From: Stramonita haemastoma
Lineage: Eukaryota > Mollusca > Gastropoda > Neogastropoda > Muricidae
Assembly: GCA_030674155.1 (NCBI GenBank)
Contig: CM060337.1
Span: forward strand, 45,745,766 to 45,809,765
Length of the DNA: 64,000 nt
Direction of reading: 5' to 3'
Both the position numbers and the translations under genes were made by a program. Shown here piece after piece: positions 38,056-50,465 of the stretch. The notes under the pieces are model-generated. The model was given only the letters and a program-made list of their open reading frames with translations, ran no database searches and was not told the DNA's origin. The first letter of the stretch is position 1; the number at the start of each line of letters is the position of its first letter.

Positions 38056-41000
38056 CCCCCTGAGGCTCGTGGGGTATACTTGCTTAGCGAGTATTGTAAG
38101 AATAAAGCCTCTGCCCTCCATCCAGGCATGTCGTAAGAGGCGACTAAGGTGGAAACCTCACCTAGAGGTAAAATAGGTTATGATGGGGCTAACAACCCCA
38201 TCATGTAAAAAAAAGCCTGTTACAGAAACCTATACTAGAGTATCCGACATTGGTGGCGACGGTAATGAAGCGCACCAGGCGACTGGACTGATGACGGACG
38301 ACAGCCAAACCCGAGAGGGAGCTGGCGCCCCGATGGTGGATTTACTGAAGCCAAAACAGAAGATGAGGGTGGGGTGCTGGAATGTCCAGACCTTGTACCA
38401 GACTGGCAGGATGCCCCAGTTAGTCAAAGAGTTTGACAACTACAATCTGGACATCTTGGGGGTCAGCGAGGTCAGATGGACCGGCACGGGAAAGAGGAGA
38501 CTGGCGTCAGGACATACCATTGTCTTCTCGGGAAGATCAGATGACCAGCACTCTGAGGGAGTAGCACTACTCCTCAACAGAAAGACTGAAAAGACACTGC
38601 TAGAGTGGAAACCATTCGGACCAAGACTTTTGAAAGCAAGATTCCACTCCAAGTACACCAAGCTGACAGTGCTAGTCTGCTATGCACCAACTGAAAACGC
38701 AGATGCAGAGGTCAAGGACGATTTTTACGATCAACTCCAAACAGCTGTGGAGAGCGTCCGCGCTCACGACATGTTGCTCATCCTTGGCGACTTGAATGCC
38801 AAGGTGGGCAGTGACAACACCGGGAGGGAGCATGTTATGGGCAAACATGGAATTGGTATCATTAACGAAAATGGAGAGAAACTAGTGGACTTCTGTGAAG
38901 AGAACAACCTGCTTATCGGAGGCACCCTTTTCCCGCACAAACATATCCATAAAACAACGTGGACGTCACCAGACGGGACCACCAAAAACCAGATAGATCA
39001 TGTCATCATCAACCGAAGATGGAGAAGCTCTCTTCAGGATGTCAGGGCCTACAGAGGAGCAGATGTTGCCAGTGACCACACCCTTGTGTTGGCCGTCGTT
39101 GCCTTGAAGCTGCGTCGATCACGAGGAAGACAGGCACGTCAGCAAAGATTAGACTCTGGCAGGCTGAATGAGACGCTCACCAAATATGCTTTTGCAGTGG
39201 AAGTGGGGAACAGATTTCAGGCACTGGGGGAACAGCAGGAGATAACAATAGACAGCTTCAATCAGGTACTTCGGGAAACAGGAGAAAAAGTACTAGGCTT
39301 CCGACGAAAGAAGAAAGAAGAGTGGATCAAACAAGAAACCTGGAAAAAGATAGATGAGAGGAAGTTAACTAAGCAGAAGATCAACAACACCAGATCAGAA
39401 CGCTTGAAAGAGCAGCACAGAAGAAGATATGCAGAACAAGACAAGGAGGTGAAGAAGATGACAAGAGCCGACAAGAAAGACTACATAGAGAAACTGGCAG
39501 ATGAGGCAGAGGAGGCAGCAGGTAGAAATGATCTAAAGACGCTGTACAAGATCAACAAGCAGCTGAACAATGGGTTTAAAAACTGCGATGTGCCAGTGAA
39601 GGACAAAAATGGAAAGGTTGTTGAGGGAGAGGCAGGAAAACTACAGCGTTGGAGGGAACACTTCGAGTCGGTTCTTAACAGACCGGACCCCCCTCAGCTA
39701 GCAGACATCCAGCCGGCAGATATAGACCTTGACATCTGCACCGATCCACCAAGCCTGGAAGAAGTGACAACAGCAATCAAGGCAATGAAGAGCGGCAAGG
39801 CACCAGGGGCAGATGGTGTGACGGCAGAGATGCTAAAGGCAGATACGGATGTGATGGCTCCCATTCTGACTGAGATCTTCAGGAAGATTTGGGTAGAAGG
39901 TCAGATCCCTGAAGCATGGAAAACTGGTCTCATCTTCAAGTTGCCCAAAAAGGGAGATCTTGGAGACTGCAACAACTGGAGGGGCATAACACTTCTTTCC
40001 CTCACCAGTAAGGCCTTCAGCAGGATTGTGCTGTCCAGATTGACGGCAGCCCTTGAGAAAGACCTCCGACAACAGCAAGCAGGTTTCCGCCCTGGGCGAT
40101 CCTGCTCAGATCACATCTTCACTCTGCGCCAGATTCTGGAGCAGAGCAATGAGTGGAATACACCGCTGTACGTCAATTTCATTGACCTGGAGAAGGCATT
40201 TGACAGCATCCACCGAGAGTCCTTATGGAAGATCCTAAGGCACTATGGAGTCCCTGCAAAACTTGTCCGGGTCATTGCAATGTTGTACGGCGACTTCAAA
40301 TCCCAGGTGATCTGCGACACAGAGCTCACGGAAGCCTTCAGCGTCAGCACAGGAGTGAAGCAGGGCTGCATCCTATCGCCATTCCTCTTCATCCTGGCCA
40401 TGGACTGGATTATGAAGAATTCCATGGACGGAGAGAGTAGAGGGATCAGATGGACCATGACAATGACAGCAACAAAAACGCTGGAAGATCTGGATTTTGC
40501 CGATGATATCGCCCTGCTGTCACACCGCCACCAAGACATGCAGGAAAAGACAGATGTCATGGCAAGAACTGCTGGAAGCCTTGGCTTGAAAATCAGCACC
40601 AAGAAGACAAAGAACATGAGAATGAACGCCAGAGTCCAAGAGAACATCAGACTGAATGGGGATCAGATCGAGGAAGTAAATGACTTCACTTATCTTGGAT
40701 CCACAATGTCAAACACAGGAGATGGGGAGGTGGAGATCCGGGCTCGACTTGTAAAAGCCAGTCAGGCCTTCGCCTCACTCAGGAGCACATGGAAGGCAGG
40801 GAACATACGCCTGAGGACCAAATTAAGAATTTTCAAATCAAACGTGATTAGCACCCTTCTTTATGGATCAGAGTCGTGGAAGATGACCAAAACCATCAGC
40901 AACAAACTTGATGCCTTCCAAAACAGATGCCTCAGACGCATTCTACGCATCTTTTGGCCGAATACCATCACCAATGAAGAACTCCACCGAAGAACAGAAA

Positions 41001-41291
41001 CTGAACCCATCTCCATACAAATCAAACGGAGGCGTTGGCGATGGATAGGACATGTGCTCCGCCAGCAGACTACAGCCATATCCAGAATCGCCCTACGATG
41101 GACTCCAGACGGTCGAAGAAAGAGAGGCCGCCCCAAGGAAACTTGGAGGAGAACAGTAGAGAGGGAGATGAAGGAAAAGGGTTGGACATGGGGCCGTCTG
41201 GAGCGTACTTCAGCCGACCGACATCAGTGGCGGGCTCTAGTTGAGGCCTTATGTGCTACCTGAGCACAAAGAGGACTAGATAGATAGATAG
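38056..41291 (+). mobile_element. RTE-type LINE, complete, with 11-bp target duplication
   Basis: A 3,236-bp non-LTR retrotransposon. ACTTAGGGTAA stands immediately before (38045-38055) and after (41292-41302), a perfect target-site duplication. It has a short 5' leader of 124 bases, one ORF, almost no 3' UTR and a short (TAGA)n tail instead of poly(A), all typical of the RTE clade. It lies antisense to SETDB1. Confidence 0.93.
38180..41263 (+). CDS. LINE ORF: AP-endonuclease plus reverse transcriptase, 1,027 aa
   Basis: Copies the element's RNA into DNA at a nick it makes itself. Residues about 60-310 form an apurinic-type endonuclease: MRVGCWNVQTL, GVSEVRW (catalytic Glu), LILGDLNAKVG, NQIDHVII and ASDHTLV (catalytic Asp-His). 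Residues about 330-450 are a charged linker. Residues about 530-800 form the reverse transcriptase: GKAPGADGVTAEM, QAGFRPGRSCSDH, FIDLEKAFDSIHRE, GVKQGCILSPFLF and LDFADDIALL with the two catalytic aspartates. The C-terminus has FTYLGSTMS, LLYGSESW, RRRWRWIGHVLR and KRGRPKETWRRTVE. No stop or frameshift, so it may be active or recently inserted. The first Met gives about 50 residues before the endonuclease; a later Met (38365) would start at the domain itself. The 3' end and length favour RTE over CR1 or jockey; not verified by alignment. Confidence 0.95.
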   Translation: MMGLTTPSCKKKPVTETYTRVSDIGGDGNEAHQATGLMTDDSQTREGAGAPMVDLLKPKQKMRVGCWNVQTLYQTGRMPQLVKEFDNYNLDILGVSEVRWTGTGKRRLASGHTIVFSGRSDDQHSEGVALLLNRKTEKTLLEWKPFGPRLLKARFHSKYTKLTVLVCYAPTENADAEVKDDFYDQLQTAVESVRAHDMLLILGDLNAKVGSDNTGREHVMGKHGIGIINENGEKLVDFCEENNLLIGGTLFPHKHIHKTTWTSPDGTTKNQIDHVIINRRWRSSLQDVRAYRGADVASDHTLVLAVVALKLRRSRGRQARQQRLDSGRLNETLTKYAFAVEVGNRFQALGEQQEITIDSFNQVLRETGEKVLGFRRKKKEEWIKQETWKKIDERKLTKQKINNTRSERLKEQHRRRYAEQDKEVKKMTRADKKDYIEKLADEAEEAAGRNDLKTLYKINKQLNNGFKNCDVPVKDKNGKVVEGEAGKLQRWREHFESVLNRPDPPQLADIQPADIDLDICTDPPSLEEVTTAIKAMKSGKAPGADGVTAEMLKADTDVMAPILTEIFRKIWVEGQIPEAWKTGLIFKLPKKGDLGDCNNWRGITLLSLTSKAFSRIVLSRLTAALEKDLRQQQAGFRPGRSCSDHIFTLRQILEQSNEWNTPLYVNFIDLEKAFDSIHRESLWKILRHYGVPAKLVRVIAMLYGDFKSQVICDTELTEAFSVSTGVKQGCILSPFLFILAMDWIMKNSMDGESRGIRWTMTMTATKTLEDLDFADDIALLSHRHQDMQEKTDVMARTAGSLGLKISTKKTKNMRMNARVQENIRLNGDQIEEVNDFTYLGSTMSNTGDGEVEIRARLVKASQAFASLRSTWKAGNIRLRTKLRIFKSNVISTLLYGSESWKMTKTISNKLDAFQNRCLRRILRIFWPNTITNEELHRRTETEPISIQIKRRRWRWIGHVLRQQTTAISRIALRWTPDGRRKRGRPKETWRRTVEREMKEKGWTWGRLERTSADRHQWRALVEALCAT

Positions 41292-41335
41292 ACTTAGGGT
41301 AAACTTAGTTGTGTAAGGGGGGAGGAGGGGTGTGC

Positions 41336-41402
<67 letters not shown>
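41336..41402. repeat. (TG)n microsatellite
   Basis: TG tract beginning 34 bases after the LINE target duplication, followed by looser TG repeats to 41520. Confidence 0.97.
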
Positions 41403-41838
41403 TATGTGTGTTTGTGTGAGTGCATACATGTACTCTTGTGTGTGTTCAGTGTGTGTTCATGGTGTAAACGTGCGTGTGCGTCTGTGTGTGTGCATGTGTG
41501 TGACTATGCACACACGTGTGTAAAGATCGGTACAAATAGGCTAGCTATAGATATAAATGTGTGTGTAATCATGCGTGCGAACGAGCGACTTCCATTTTCT
41601 TTTTAATTTGAAGTTCTTGTTTTATTAAGTCCTCAACAAAAACATCTTTGCCAGGACGATAGATCTGACTTCACGTTAAGTTTGAATTAGGCTTGCCATC
41701 AACACACAAAATGCTTTTTTCTGAGAGGCATGCCCTACATTTGTTACAAATATCAATTCGCATCTTAATAGTTTCAAAATATATGCCGGTGTCTATAAAA
41801 ACAAACAGATCTCATTCATGCTGTTTTCTCACGCTTAC

Positions 41839-41885
41839 CTCTTTGTGCAAACCGGAAGTTTTAACCGGAATACGCATTGGTTGGT
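41839..41885 (-). promoter_or_regulatory. Putative SETDB1 promoter and non-coding first exon
   Basis: On the minus strand in order: CCAACCAATGCG (CCAAT box, 41874-41885), two GGAA/TTCC ETS-type cores (41865-41870 and ACTTCCGG at 41852-41859), then AAAGAG/GTAAGCG, a strong 5' splice donor (GT at 41837-41838). This suits a short 5' UTR exon that splices to 37429. Placement is inferred. Confidence 0.5.
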
Positions 41886-42131
41886 GTCAACAAATTCAAA
41901 TACGACAAAATTAGGTTAGGCTAGTCCTAGCTTAAGGACATGTGTACTAGGCTATACCACAAACGGGAGATGTGCATTAGTTTGTTTGTTTGTTTTCCAT
42001 CTGAAGTCTACCAGATTCTAATGATGAACAAAAAGAAAATATGCTACAAATCAGTTGTAATAGCCTTGATAGGCACTTGGCCAAAAAAAAGAAGACTTTT
42101 CTAGCCAGTGTGATTATCATATATATCTATT

Positions 42132-42335
42132 TATTCCCTTGTCATCCGTTCCCATTGGCACACACTCTTCCAAATGGGGGAACATATCTTTAACCTGTGT
42201 GCAAGATGTTCTGCAAGCACTCGTGCATGTGGTTTCAGTTTATAGTCTCTTCCAAGGACTTTGAGGGGTGGTGAGTGGAATGGGCACTGATACAAAGTCC
42301 AGGGAAAAATCCCCATTGAACTGGCATCTCATGTG
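42132..42335 (-). mobile_element. SINE A, 5' half, diverged
   Basis: CGTTCCCATTGGCACACACT, CAAGATGTTCTGC and TTTATAGTCTCTTCCAAGGA. Confidence 0.82.
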
Positions 42336-42613
42336 TGTGTGTGCAGATAAAGTTTTTCCTCTTTATTGGGTGGGATGTGTTCTCCTGTGTTAGCCTAGTT
42401 GAAATCTGTACCAGGTCTGCACCCTGGCCTCAGCCAAAACACTCAGATTTCAGAGCATTTTTTATTTTTATTTTTTTGATACATTTATTTTTTGTTTTTA
42501 TTTTCATATTTTAAATTTTATTTTAAAATGTGTTTTTTTTTCCCAGAGCAACTTTGTACAGGGTGCATGCTGGATACTTCTTATTTCCATAAAGACACTG
42601 ACCTCAATTTTAA

Positions 42614-42723
42614 GAGAGAGAGAGAGAGAGAGAGAGATATATATATATATATATAATACACACACGTGTGTGTGTGTGGTGTGTGTGTTGTGTGTGTGTG
42701 TGTGTGTGCGCGCGCTGGTGGGC

Positions 42724-42764
<41 letters not shown>

Positions 42765-42830
42765 TGTGTGTGTATAAAAAATGCACACGAGTGCTCTATT
42801 CCATTATCCTTGAAATAAAAGAAAATTTTT
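42614..42830. repeat. (GA)n, (TA)n and (TG)n tracts with a SINE A tail
   Basis: GA 42614-42637, TA to 42655, TG 42664-42775, then a SINE A tail (GAGTGCTCTATTCCATTATC). Confidence 0.9.
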
Positions 42831-43082
42831 TTTTAAATGCACACTTTTTTTCATGAAAATCCTGGTAAATGGCCACAGTCAAAAGCTTGGTCAGTTTGTG
42901 ATGTAAGCTGAGTGCCAAGGCCTACATTCTACTTTTGAAATATTTTCTTTAGATTCTTCTTTTTTTTAATTATTTTTTTATTATTTTTTTTATATGATTT
43001 ATCTATTTTTTTGTTTCTTGAGATTCATTATCTTCAGTCACTGCAGTCTCTCAGCATTACAATCTGCACTCTCCTTTTAGAG

Positions 43083-43262
43083 GAGTCGAGAACAAAAATT
43101 CTCTGAGGTCAGAGTATGGTTGCCTCCATAATGAGGAGCTTGAAGACAGCTATACAGGCAAACTTTTCATCCAGTGTGTGTGTACGTCATGGTCTCCCAG
43201 TGATTTCCATGTGAGATGGGTGCAACAGAGTGCATAATTATTCTGGGTGACCTCCATCCAGG
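43083..43262 (+). repeat. Dispersed repeat G, copy 4
   Basis: CTCTGAGGTCAGAGTATGGT to GGGTGACCTCCATCC; diverged. Confidence 0.78.
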
Positions 43263-43275
43263 ATACAAAAGCTAA

Positions 43276-43365
43276 AATTTTCAAAACTGCATACACACGG
43301 GGACTGGTTGTAAAAAAAGCACATGAGTGCTTATTCTATTATCCTTGAATTAAAAGAATTCTTAA
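43276..43365 (+). mobile_element. SINE A, tail
   Basis: AAAACTGCATACACACGGGG to TATTATCCTTGAATTAAAAG. Confidence 0.85.
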
Positions 43366-43437
43366 AAAAAGAAAGAAAAAAAAGAACATGCAACAATAAA
43401 AAATCTAGTAATGTTTGGCTTGTCATTCTAATTCACT

Positions 43438-43745
43438 TTTAATTATTTATTATTTTGTTTTGAGGACAATGGAATAAGCACTCATGTGTTTTTCACATAC
43501 AGTCCCAGTGTGTTTGCAGTTTTGTCAATTTTGTCATCGGTTCCTACCAACACACAATGGCCTACTCTACCAAAAGCGGAATGGGTTTTAACATGTACAT
43601 AAGATGTTCTGAATGTGTTCACACACGGGACCTCGGTTTATAGTCTCATCCAAAGGACTTTTGGGGGGAGTGGAGTGGGCACTGGTGCTAACTCCAGAGG
43701 AAAAATCCTCTTGAATGAGATTTGAACCCAAGTCAGCAGATCACT
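43438..43745 (-). mobile_element. SINE A, near full length
   Basis: TTGAGGACAATGGAATAAGC tail to TTGAACCCAAGTCAGCAGAT; first bases of the head missing. Confidence 0.9.
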
Positions 43746-43867
43746 TATCTAAGACGAGTGACCCACAGAAGCTGATAAATGATTTTGATGAGAGAAAACT
43801 GGTGAATGAAGGAGGACAGGAAAATCAACAGCCCTGTGACAGGAGAGTGTTTGTCTCAGACCTTAAT

Positions 43868-44355
43868 GATGAGGTACTTGAAAACACAGAGTCACACATG
43901 CAACCTTTTTCATTGAATGTGCACTTGTATTGTCATAAGGATTCCCAGGTGTATTGGGGTGACCAACATTCTTTCTTATTTTTCTTTTTTTTGTTGCCAT
44001 TCCTTGGCAGATGCTCTGAGGCTCACCAATGGTGAGATTTTGTGTATGTGATCGTTTTCGCCCACCATTAAGGTAGCCGGATTCCATCTTCAGGGCTGTA
44101 TGCTGGGTATCTTCGTGTTCTGTAATTCTACCAATGCTGACTTCAATAATGGGATCTTTAACATGCATATTTTCTGCATGCGTATATACATGAAGGGAAA
44201 TTATGGCACTGGCATGTCTACACTTGAAATTGAACTGGGAGATTGTAAACATCTCTACCCTTAATTCACCAGACGCTACCAAGAATCAAACCACGACTTC
44301 CTGGACCCACGGGATTGAAGTTGAACGGTCTTGACCACAAGGCTACAGCTTCCAT
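43868..44355 (-). mobile_element. Repeat H, SINE-like, with partial repeat G
   Basis: A repeat G fragment (43868-43965) is followed by CCACCATTAAGGTAGCCGGA, GATCTTTAACATGCATATTT and, at the right end, a tRNA-head-like block in reverse (GGTCTTGACCACAAGGCTAC). Fragments recur near 22178, 36097, 42555 and 59265. Confidence 0.7.
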
Positions 44356-45714
44356 CACTTCATCTTTCAACGCTGGCCATAATCATTAACAGTGAGAATC
44401 ATTTAAAAAACAACAACAAAAAACCCAACTACCCATCCTCAGACACACAAACACACCAACAGTGAGAGTCATAAAAACAACACAACAAAAAAACAACTAC
44501 CCATCTACAGACACACAAACACACAAACAATAAGAATCATTTGAAAAAAAAACCTCCCCACTTACACACACTTATACATGCATGAGTGCATCATGCATGC
44601 ACACACATGACACATACATACACTCAGTATGTCGGAGCATGTACACAACAGAGACAAAGTCATCTTCATATGATTTATTTTACTTAAAAATATATCTTTT
44701 CAAACACATCACATCAAAAGCATAACATACCCATAGATGTTGATAAGCACAAATTAAAAACAAAACGAAACAAAAAAACCGATAGCAAAAATAATAACAC
44801 AAGCAATATATGTACCCATATTCATCAAGCAAACATTCAAGCCGTAGCAAAAAATAACAAAAAGCCATGTTACAAGTCAACCACTATTGTGTTCTTCACC
44901 TAAGATGGAAATTATGCACAAACATCATGGTATAAAAACGGTTTATTATCATACTGACATGGCAGCTCAGGATACAGTAGTAGTTTGTTTTTTTTCCCTC
45001 TAAGGCAACCCTAGTGTAGAGAACGATCAGGAAAATATAGAACCAGCGCTTGGGTCACAGCCCACTGGATTTCATACAGCACAACACCATGTTCACCACA
45101 TGGACAGTACAGGCAGGAGGATTTCACACACAAGTCTTTTCATCTGAAGCACAGTGCTGGCAGCTTCACGCTTCCTACACACACAGCCTCAGGTGGTGCA
45201 CCAACAGTAGGATGCATGGGGCAGCATTTTTTTTTCAACATAAATATCTGATGAAGAAACCAGTTTCACCAAGGTTTTCAAAAACTGAACACTGATACAA
45301 TTTTTAGCATGAAAATTATAGACGAAAGATCCCCACCTCCCCCTCCAACACACACAAAATTATAAGAATAATAGTTGTTAAATGCTGAGCTCTAGGTACA
45401 AGCTTTTTGGGCCCAAATATGGTATCTTTCCTGCGTGCCCTGATGAAAAATGCTCATTTCTGGAGGGTTTAAAAGTGCATCTCCTGTCTAATGTGATTTA
45501 GACATTTCTTTCAGTAGATTCTTTTGAGTTCACAGCTAACCCTATCTCTCTCCATTCCTGGCTTGATTTTCAATGCTTCTCTGTTGATGCCCCCCTCCCC
45601 CATCAGAACTATGCAGTTCTTCACAGGAGAGATTTTTGTCCACAAGACCATTTTCTTACCATTATGGTTGCCACATTCTGAGTTCAGAGATGTCTACATA
45701 TAAAGATGTGCATA

Positions 45715-46137
45715 TGTGACGCTCCACCACATAATGAGACGGAGTGCACATGAGGTCATTTTTTAGTTATTGACATGTTATTAATGTGCAATAAAGTGGC
45801 TATCAAATACAAAAAACAGATTGAAAATCGGACAATTCTGTGCAACATTATTACAAATTGAAATGATAGACTGCAGGATGTGACAAAATGAGAAACGGCA
45901 AGTTTATTTTAGTAACAGGTTGTCAGAATGAGTGCTTTGGTATTTTCAAAACACATTTAAAAGCAAAAGGAATAAAAATGTTACCTTGATATTTCATTAT
46001 AAGATAAATAAACAGATCTAGTTTAATAATCAATCAAAATCACAAAATAGACAACTTGACCCCCACCTGCCTTTAAAGGCTCCTAGCGCAAAATTGGGTA
46101 ATGTGCTAAGCGACTCATTTCGTGGTGGAGCGTCACA
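45715..46137 (+). mobile_element. MITE E copy 2, TA target-site duplication
   Basis: 423 bp, nearly identical to 2713-3136. TA at 45713-45714 and 46138-46139. TIRs TGTGACGCTCCACCAC and GTGGTGGAGCGTCACA. Confidence 0.92.
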
Positions 46138-47113
46138 TATATATGTTTGTATAATATCATCTATACAAAGCAGCAATGCAATAGCATATATCTATCTTTG
46201 AAAGATGGGAGGGGATTTAACATTCTCACAATTATCCAATCTCAGTTAAATGTCTAGTCTGAAGGCCTGCAAGGCATCAATCATCTACACTGAAGAGAAC
46301 AAGTCTCTGGGTGTCAGCTGACAGTGAATATTCAACCTGTGACTTTTGGATCAGGCATTAAGCGTCCTACTAAATAAACCAGCAGGACCCTCTCAACATT
46401 CAAATCGAGGCTGTTTGCCACGGACTTCATTGTTTCTCTCTGGAACCAGAGATAGGAATTCCAAAGCCTTTTCTGAGCAATGCTGACACCAGGTGAAACT
46501 CAACGGAGATGGAACCATGAAACTGGGAGAAGTGAGTTTCTCATAAGGTAGTAGTGGAGGAAAACACTTATATTGGGATCCAAAACTTGTACCCAAAGCT
46601 GTACATTTGACACACGCGTTAAAAATTGATTCTCATCCAAGCCACTGTTTCCACCCTTTTGACGGTAACATCTCTGATCATGTACCTCAGGCAGATCAAC
46701 AGAGAAGGTTTTGCCATGAAGTCACAAGTTAATGAAACTTAATTTTGGTGGAATTATCATTTTCTCATTAAGTAATATAATTCAGACTCTTTTCTGCAAA
46801 ATCATGTGTACAAAATGAGTAATACCTAAAAAAAAAAAAAGTACTTCAAAGAAGTGACACAAACAGTGTACAAAGCAACTAAACTGCAATTCACCTACAA
46901 AATGACTTTATTGAAATTTTGGATACACTATGATACATCTGTCCTTGATAAAAATGGCTTTCTCACGGTCATGGTGGATATACCATAGTGTCTTTCTGTT
47001 TGATATGCCTTAACATTTTATCCCCCCACCCCCCCCCCCCCCTAAAACCAACCAATCACTAAACAAACCAATGAAACAATCCACAATCAAAACCATGCCC
47101 TGTGAGGCAAGGA

Positions 47114-47152
<39 letters not shown>
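47114..47152. repeat. (AAT)n microsatellite
   Basis: About 13 ATA/AAT units. Confidence 0.97.
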
Positions 47153-47154
<2 letters not shown>

Positions 47155-48829
47155 AGGTACATAATGCCCATTTCATTAATTCATGTGAAGATTATTCTTC
47201 TCCCAGATAACCATTTCAAAGTAGATGATAGGATGAAGATAATATGGCTTTGACATGCCATTCTCTTACTGATTTTATATCAAACCTTGTCTTTCTTCTG
47301 TTGATGTTTTTTTGTTTTTTTCCAGACCACTCGGACAAGGAAGGAAGACATGTAGCAATAGGATAGTATAAAAATAGGTATCTAGGTACAGCACTGTGGA
47401 TAAAGCATAAAAAATACAGTATTACGCAGGAGCCAGTCACATATGGGTTGAAAAAAAAAAAGGGTTGAGAGAGAGACAGACAGACTGACAAGAGAAATAA
47501 TTCCCTCATGCTCACAGCTTATCAACGAGGCACAAGCATTATTTTGATTATCATTCACGAAAAACAAAAAATAAAATTCCTCGTACTATGCATTTCAAAG
47601 TAATAACATCAACAACAACAACAACAACTAAAATGAGGAAGGAACGTGGTCTCTGTGACATATTATGTATATCATGGTAGAACCTCTCTGTAACAACGTC
47701 TAAAATGCAACATCATCAGGTCTCATTATGTGGGGAATCTTGCTCTCTTTAAATTAACACAGTCATCAGTTTGCCACCATGGTGTGAAGCCAAGCAGACA
47801 GAATTCAGGTACCTTGCAGACAGGGCATCAACTTCAACACAAAGGTGGTTCCCAAGCATTCAACGCTCATCAAATATTTGTTGGTACATATGATAGAAAT
47901 CACAGTTGTTCATATGATACGAATGATGTGTGATTCACCCTGATCACCCACATGTTGTTTGGTTGTTGTTGTTGTTTTGGAATGTGATTACATAACTAAT
48001 GTATGAACGATTGCTCCAATAACTTGCACCGAGATTTTCATGTGACAAACGTTGTGATGGAATAATTGAAACACTGTGCTCCTTAACTTTCACCCTAAAA
48101 AGCTGTGACACGCATCCAAATGTGCACTGAACATGATGGAATACCTGAAACACTGTGTTTCCTTAACTTTCATCCTAAAAGGCTGTGACACGCATCCAAA
48201 TGTGGGCTGAACACAACCCAGGAACTGTCTTGAAGTGGTGCTGAATGGTCATAATAGTGTGGAATTTCCATGCACAAAATATATTATCAAACATACAGCA
48301 CACAACAATACCACCAGGCACCTACTCCTTCCTCAAACTTTAGAAAAATAAAAGAACCAAACCAACCTGAACCAAGAAAGCTACAAGAAATTATACCCCC
48401 CCTCCCCCCCCCCCAAAAAAAAAAAAAAAGACTGACAGCCCTATTTAACATTTTAGGCATTAATGTAATCATGTAACACTTCTTTAAATATTGTTGTTGT
48501 TGGATTATTTCTAACTTGATATTTTTTTTTAAAAATCTAAGAGGATAATAGCTTTCATTGTGAAACGCTTATTTTGTAACATGAATAGGATTTTAAAAGA
48601 AATTTATGCTTCTTATTAAACGAAGTTTTGTTTTTCAAGTACAGTGTAATATAATACTTAATAGTTTTATTTTGGCACCAACCCTTTTTTTTTTAAATGA
48701 TAGTTGTTTTACACATAAAACTAAACATTATTTTAAATCTGAGAAAATAATTAGATTTCATTTTAAGAAGTTAAAAAAAAACTAAAACATTGTAATCTTC
48801 TTTCTCACTGTAGAGCAGTGGGATGATAC

Positions 48830-48942
48830 ACCCAGGCCTCATGTGTGAACACACTCAGAACATCTTGCGCACACATTAAAAACCCGTTCTGCCTTTCAGA
48901 AGAGCAGGCCATTGTGAGCCCGTAGGAGCTAATGACAACCCT
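48830..48942 (+). mobile_element. SINE A, middle fragment
   Basis: AGAACATCTTGCGCACACAT and CAGAAGAGCAGGCCATTGTG, ending in a C-run. Confidence 0.82.
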
Positions 48943-49047
48943 CCCCCCCCCCCCCCCCCCAGCATGCACACAGGTGTTGTGTTTAAACACCATCCCTGAG
49001 GGAAAATTGGGGAGTTGGAGTACCCAGGGCGGCTCGGGGTTGTATAT

Positions 49048-49245
49048 GGCAACGTTCTGGTGGCTTCTGCAACAGTACTGGAACCATTCGTATCAGCGAC
49101 TGCCTTTCCAATGGACCATTCCAGCAATATGGAGAGGAGGTGTCTGCTGCATGGGTAACAGCTTGCCCTCCATACTTACTTATCCAGGCTTTACACTTTA
49201 GAGCCTAGAGCACAACTTCTTAGTCTTCTGAGACTGGCGGATGCC
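49048..49245 (+). repeat. Dispersed repeat J, copy 2
   Basis: Partner of 24374-24572: GCAACGTTCTGGTGGCTTCT, GGTAACAGCTTGCCCTCCAT, GAGACTGGCGGATGCC. Confidence 0.87.
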
Positions 49246-50465
49246 AACCAACCATGAAGGCCATGTCTGGACTGTCAGCTTATATCAATTTCAGCAACTC
49301 AAATATCGTTCATCTCAAATTCAAAATCAATATCATTAAGTCCCTTCAATTACCTAACACAGTCAATCTGAAACAAAACCAAAAACAAACAACAAAGTAC
49401 CTTGATTATTCCACACCAGGCCATACTGAGGACACCCACCAGCCATTCTGCTTAATTTCCCATACCCAGGTTACAGAAAAGCGTACAAAAGAATAATGAA
49501 CACTCCAATATACAAACCAACAACAACAACAAATTTTGAAATGCCACCTGGGCAAAAAACAAAACAAAGCAACAAAAAAAACCACCCCCAAAACAAAACC
49601 ACTGCAGAATGGACATCGTCTGCCCATTCCAGTGTTTACAATATCACAACCTGGTCACCAACATAACAACACAGGCAAAATGCCATATAATGATTGAAAA
49701 GAAAATATTCGTATAATCTGCTTGGAATATAAAAAAAAAAGGCATGAGAATGAATGGACTAGGAAGGCAGAAAAAGTGAGAGAGATGGTTGAAAGGTAAG
49801 GGGAAAAAAAAATAGACAGAGAGTGATAGAAAAGGGGAAATTTCTAGCACAAAATTTCGAGAAGGTATTTATGCTGAAAGAGCCTCTGGCATCTCCACAG
49901 AGGCAATCTGACGGTGAAACATATTTTTGTCATTGAAAAATAAACATCATACATCCTCTGTCTTTGTCCATATGATAAATATATACTTTGTGAGCCGGTC
50001 AGAGCAAAAAACAAACATATGACATCTTGGAGGGAAGTGTTGTATAGGAAATCATGGCTGACAGCCAGCCTTCCAAGGCTAAAACATGTGTGGGTTTGGG
50101 TTTTTTTGTGTGTTGATAATGACACTGAATAGTTCACTGATAAATTATTAAGATACTGGAATGGAAAAAAAAACATGGCATAAAAACAAATGCATCAGTT
50201 TATTCAAACTGCAACAACAACAACAAAAAAACCTTAAAGACAGTAACAAAACAACCCCATATAGTATGCCTGAATGCCAATATAAATAAGAGACCAACCC
50301 CCCCCCCCAAAAAGAAACCCCCCCCCCCCCCATCAAACGCACAAACAAAAACAGCAACATCCCCCCCAAAAAAAAAACCCCAACAAACTCACAAAAAAAA
50401 CCCAAAACAGCAACCAACCAACAAAAAATACAAGACCCCCCCCCCCCCTTACAAACTCCTGATGT

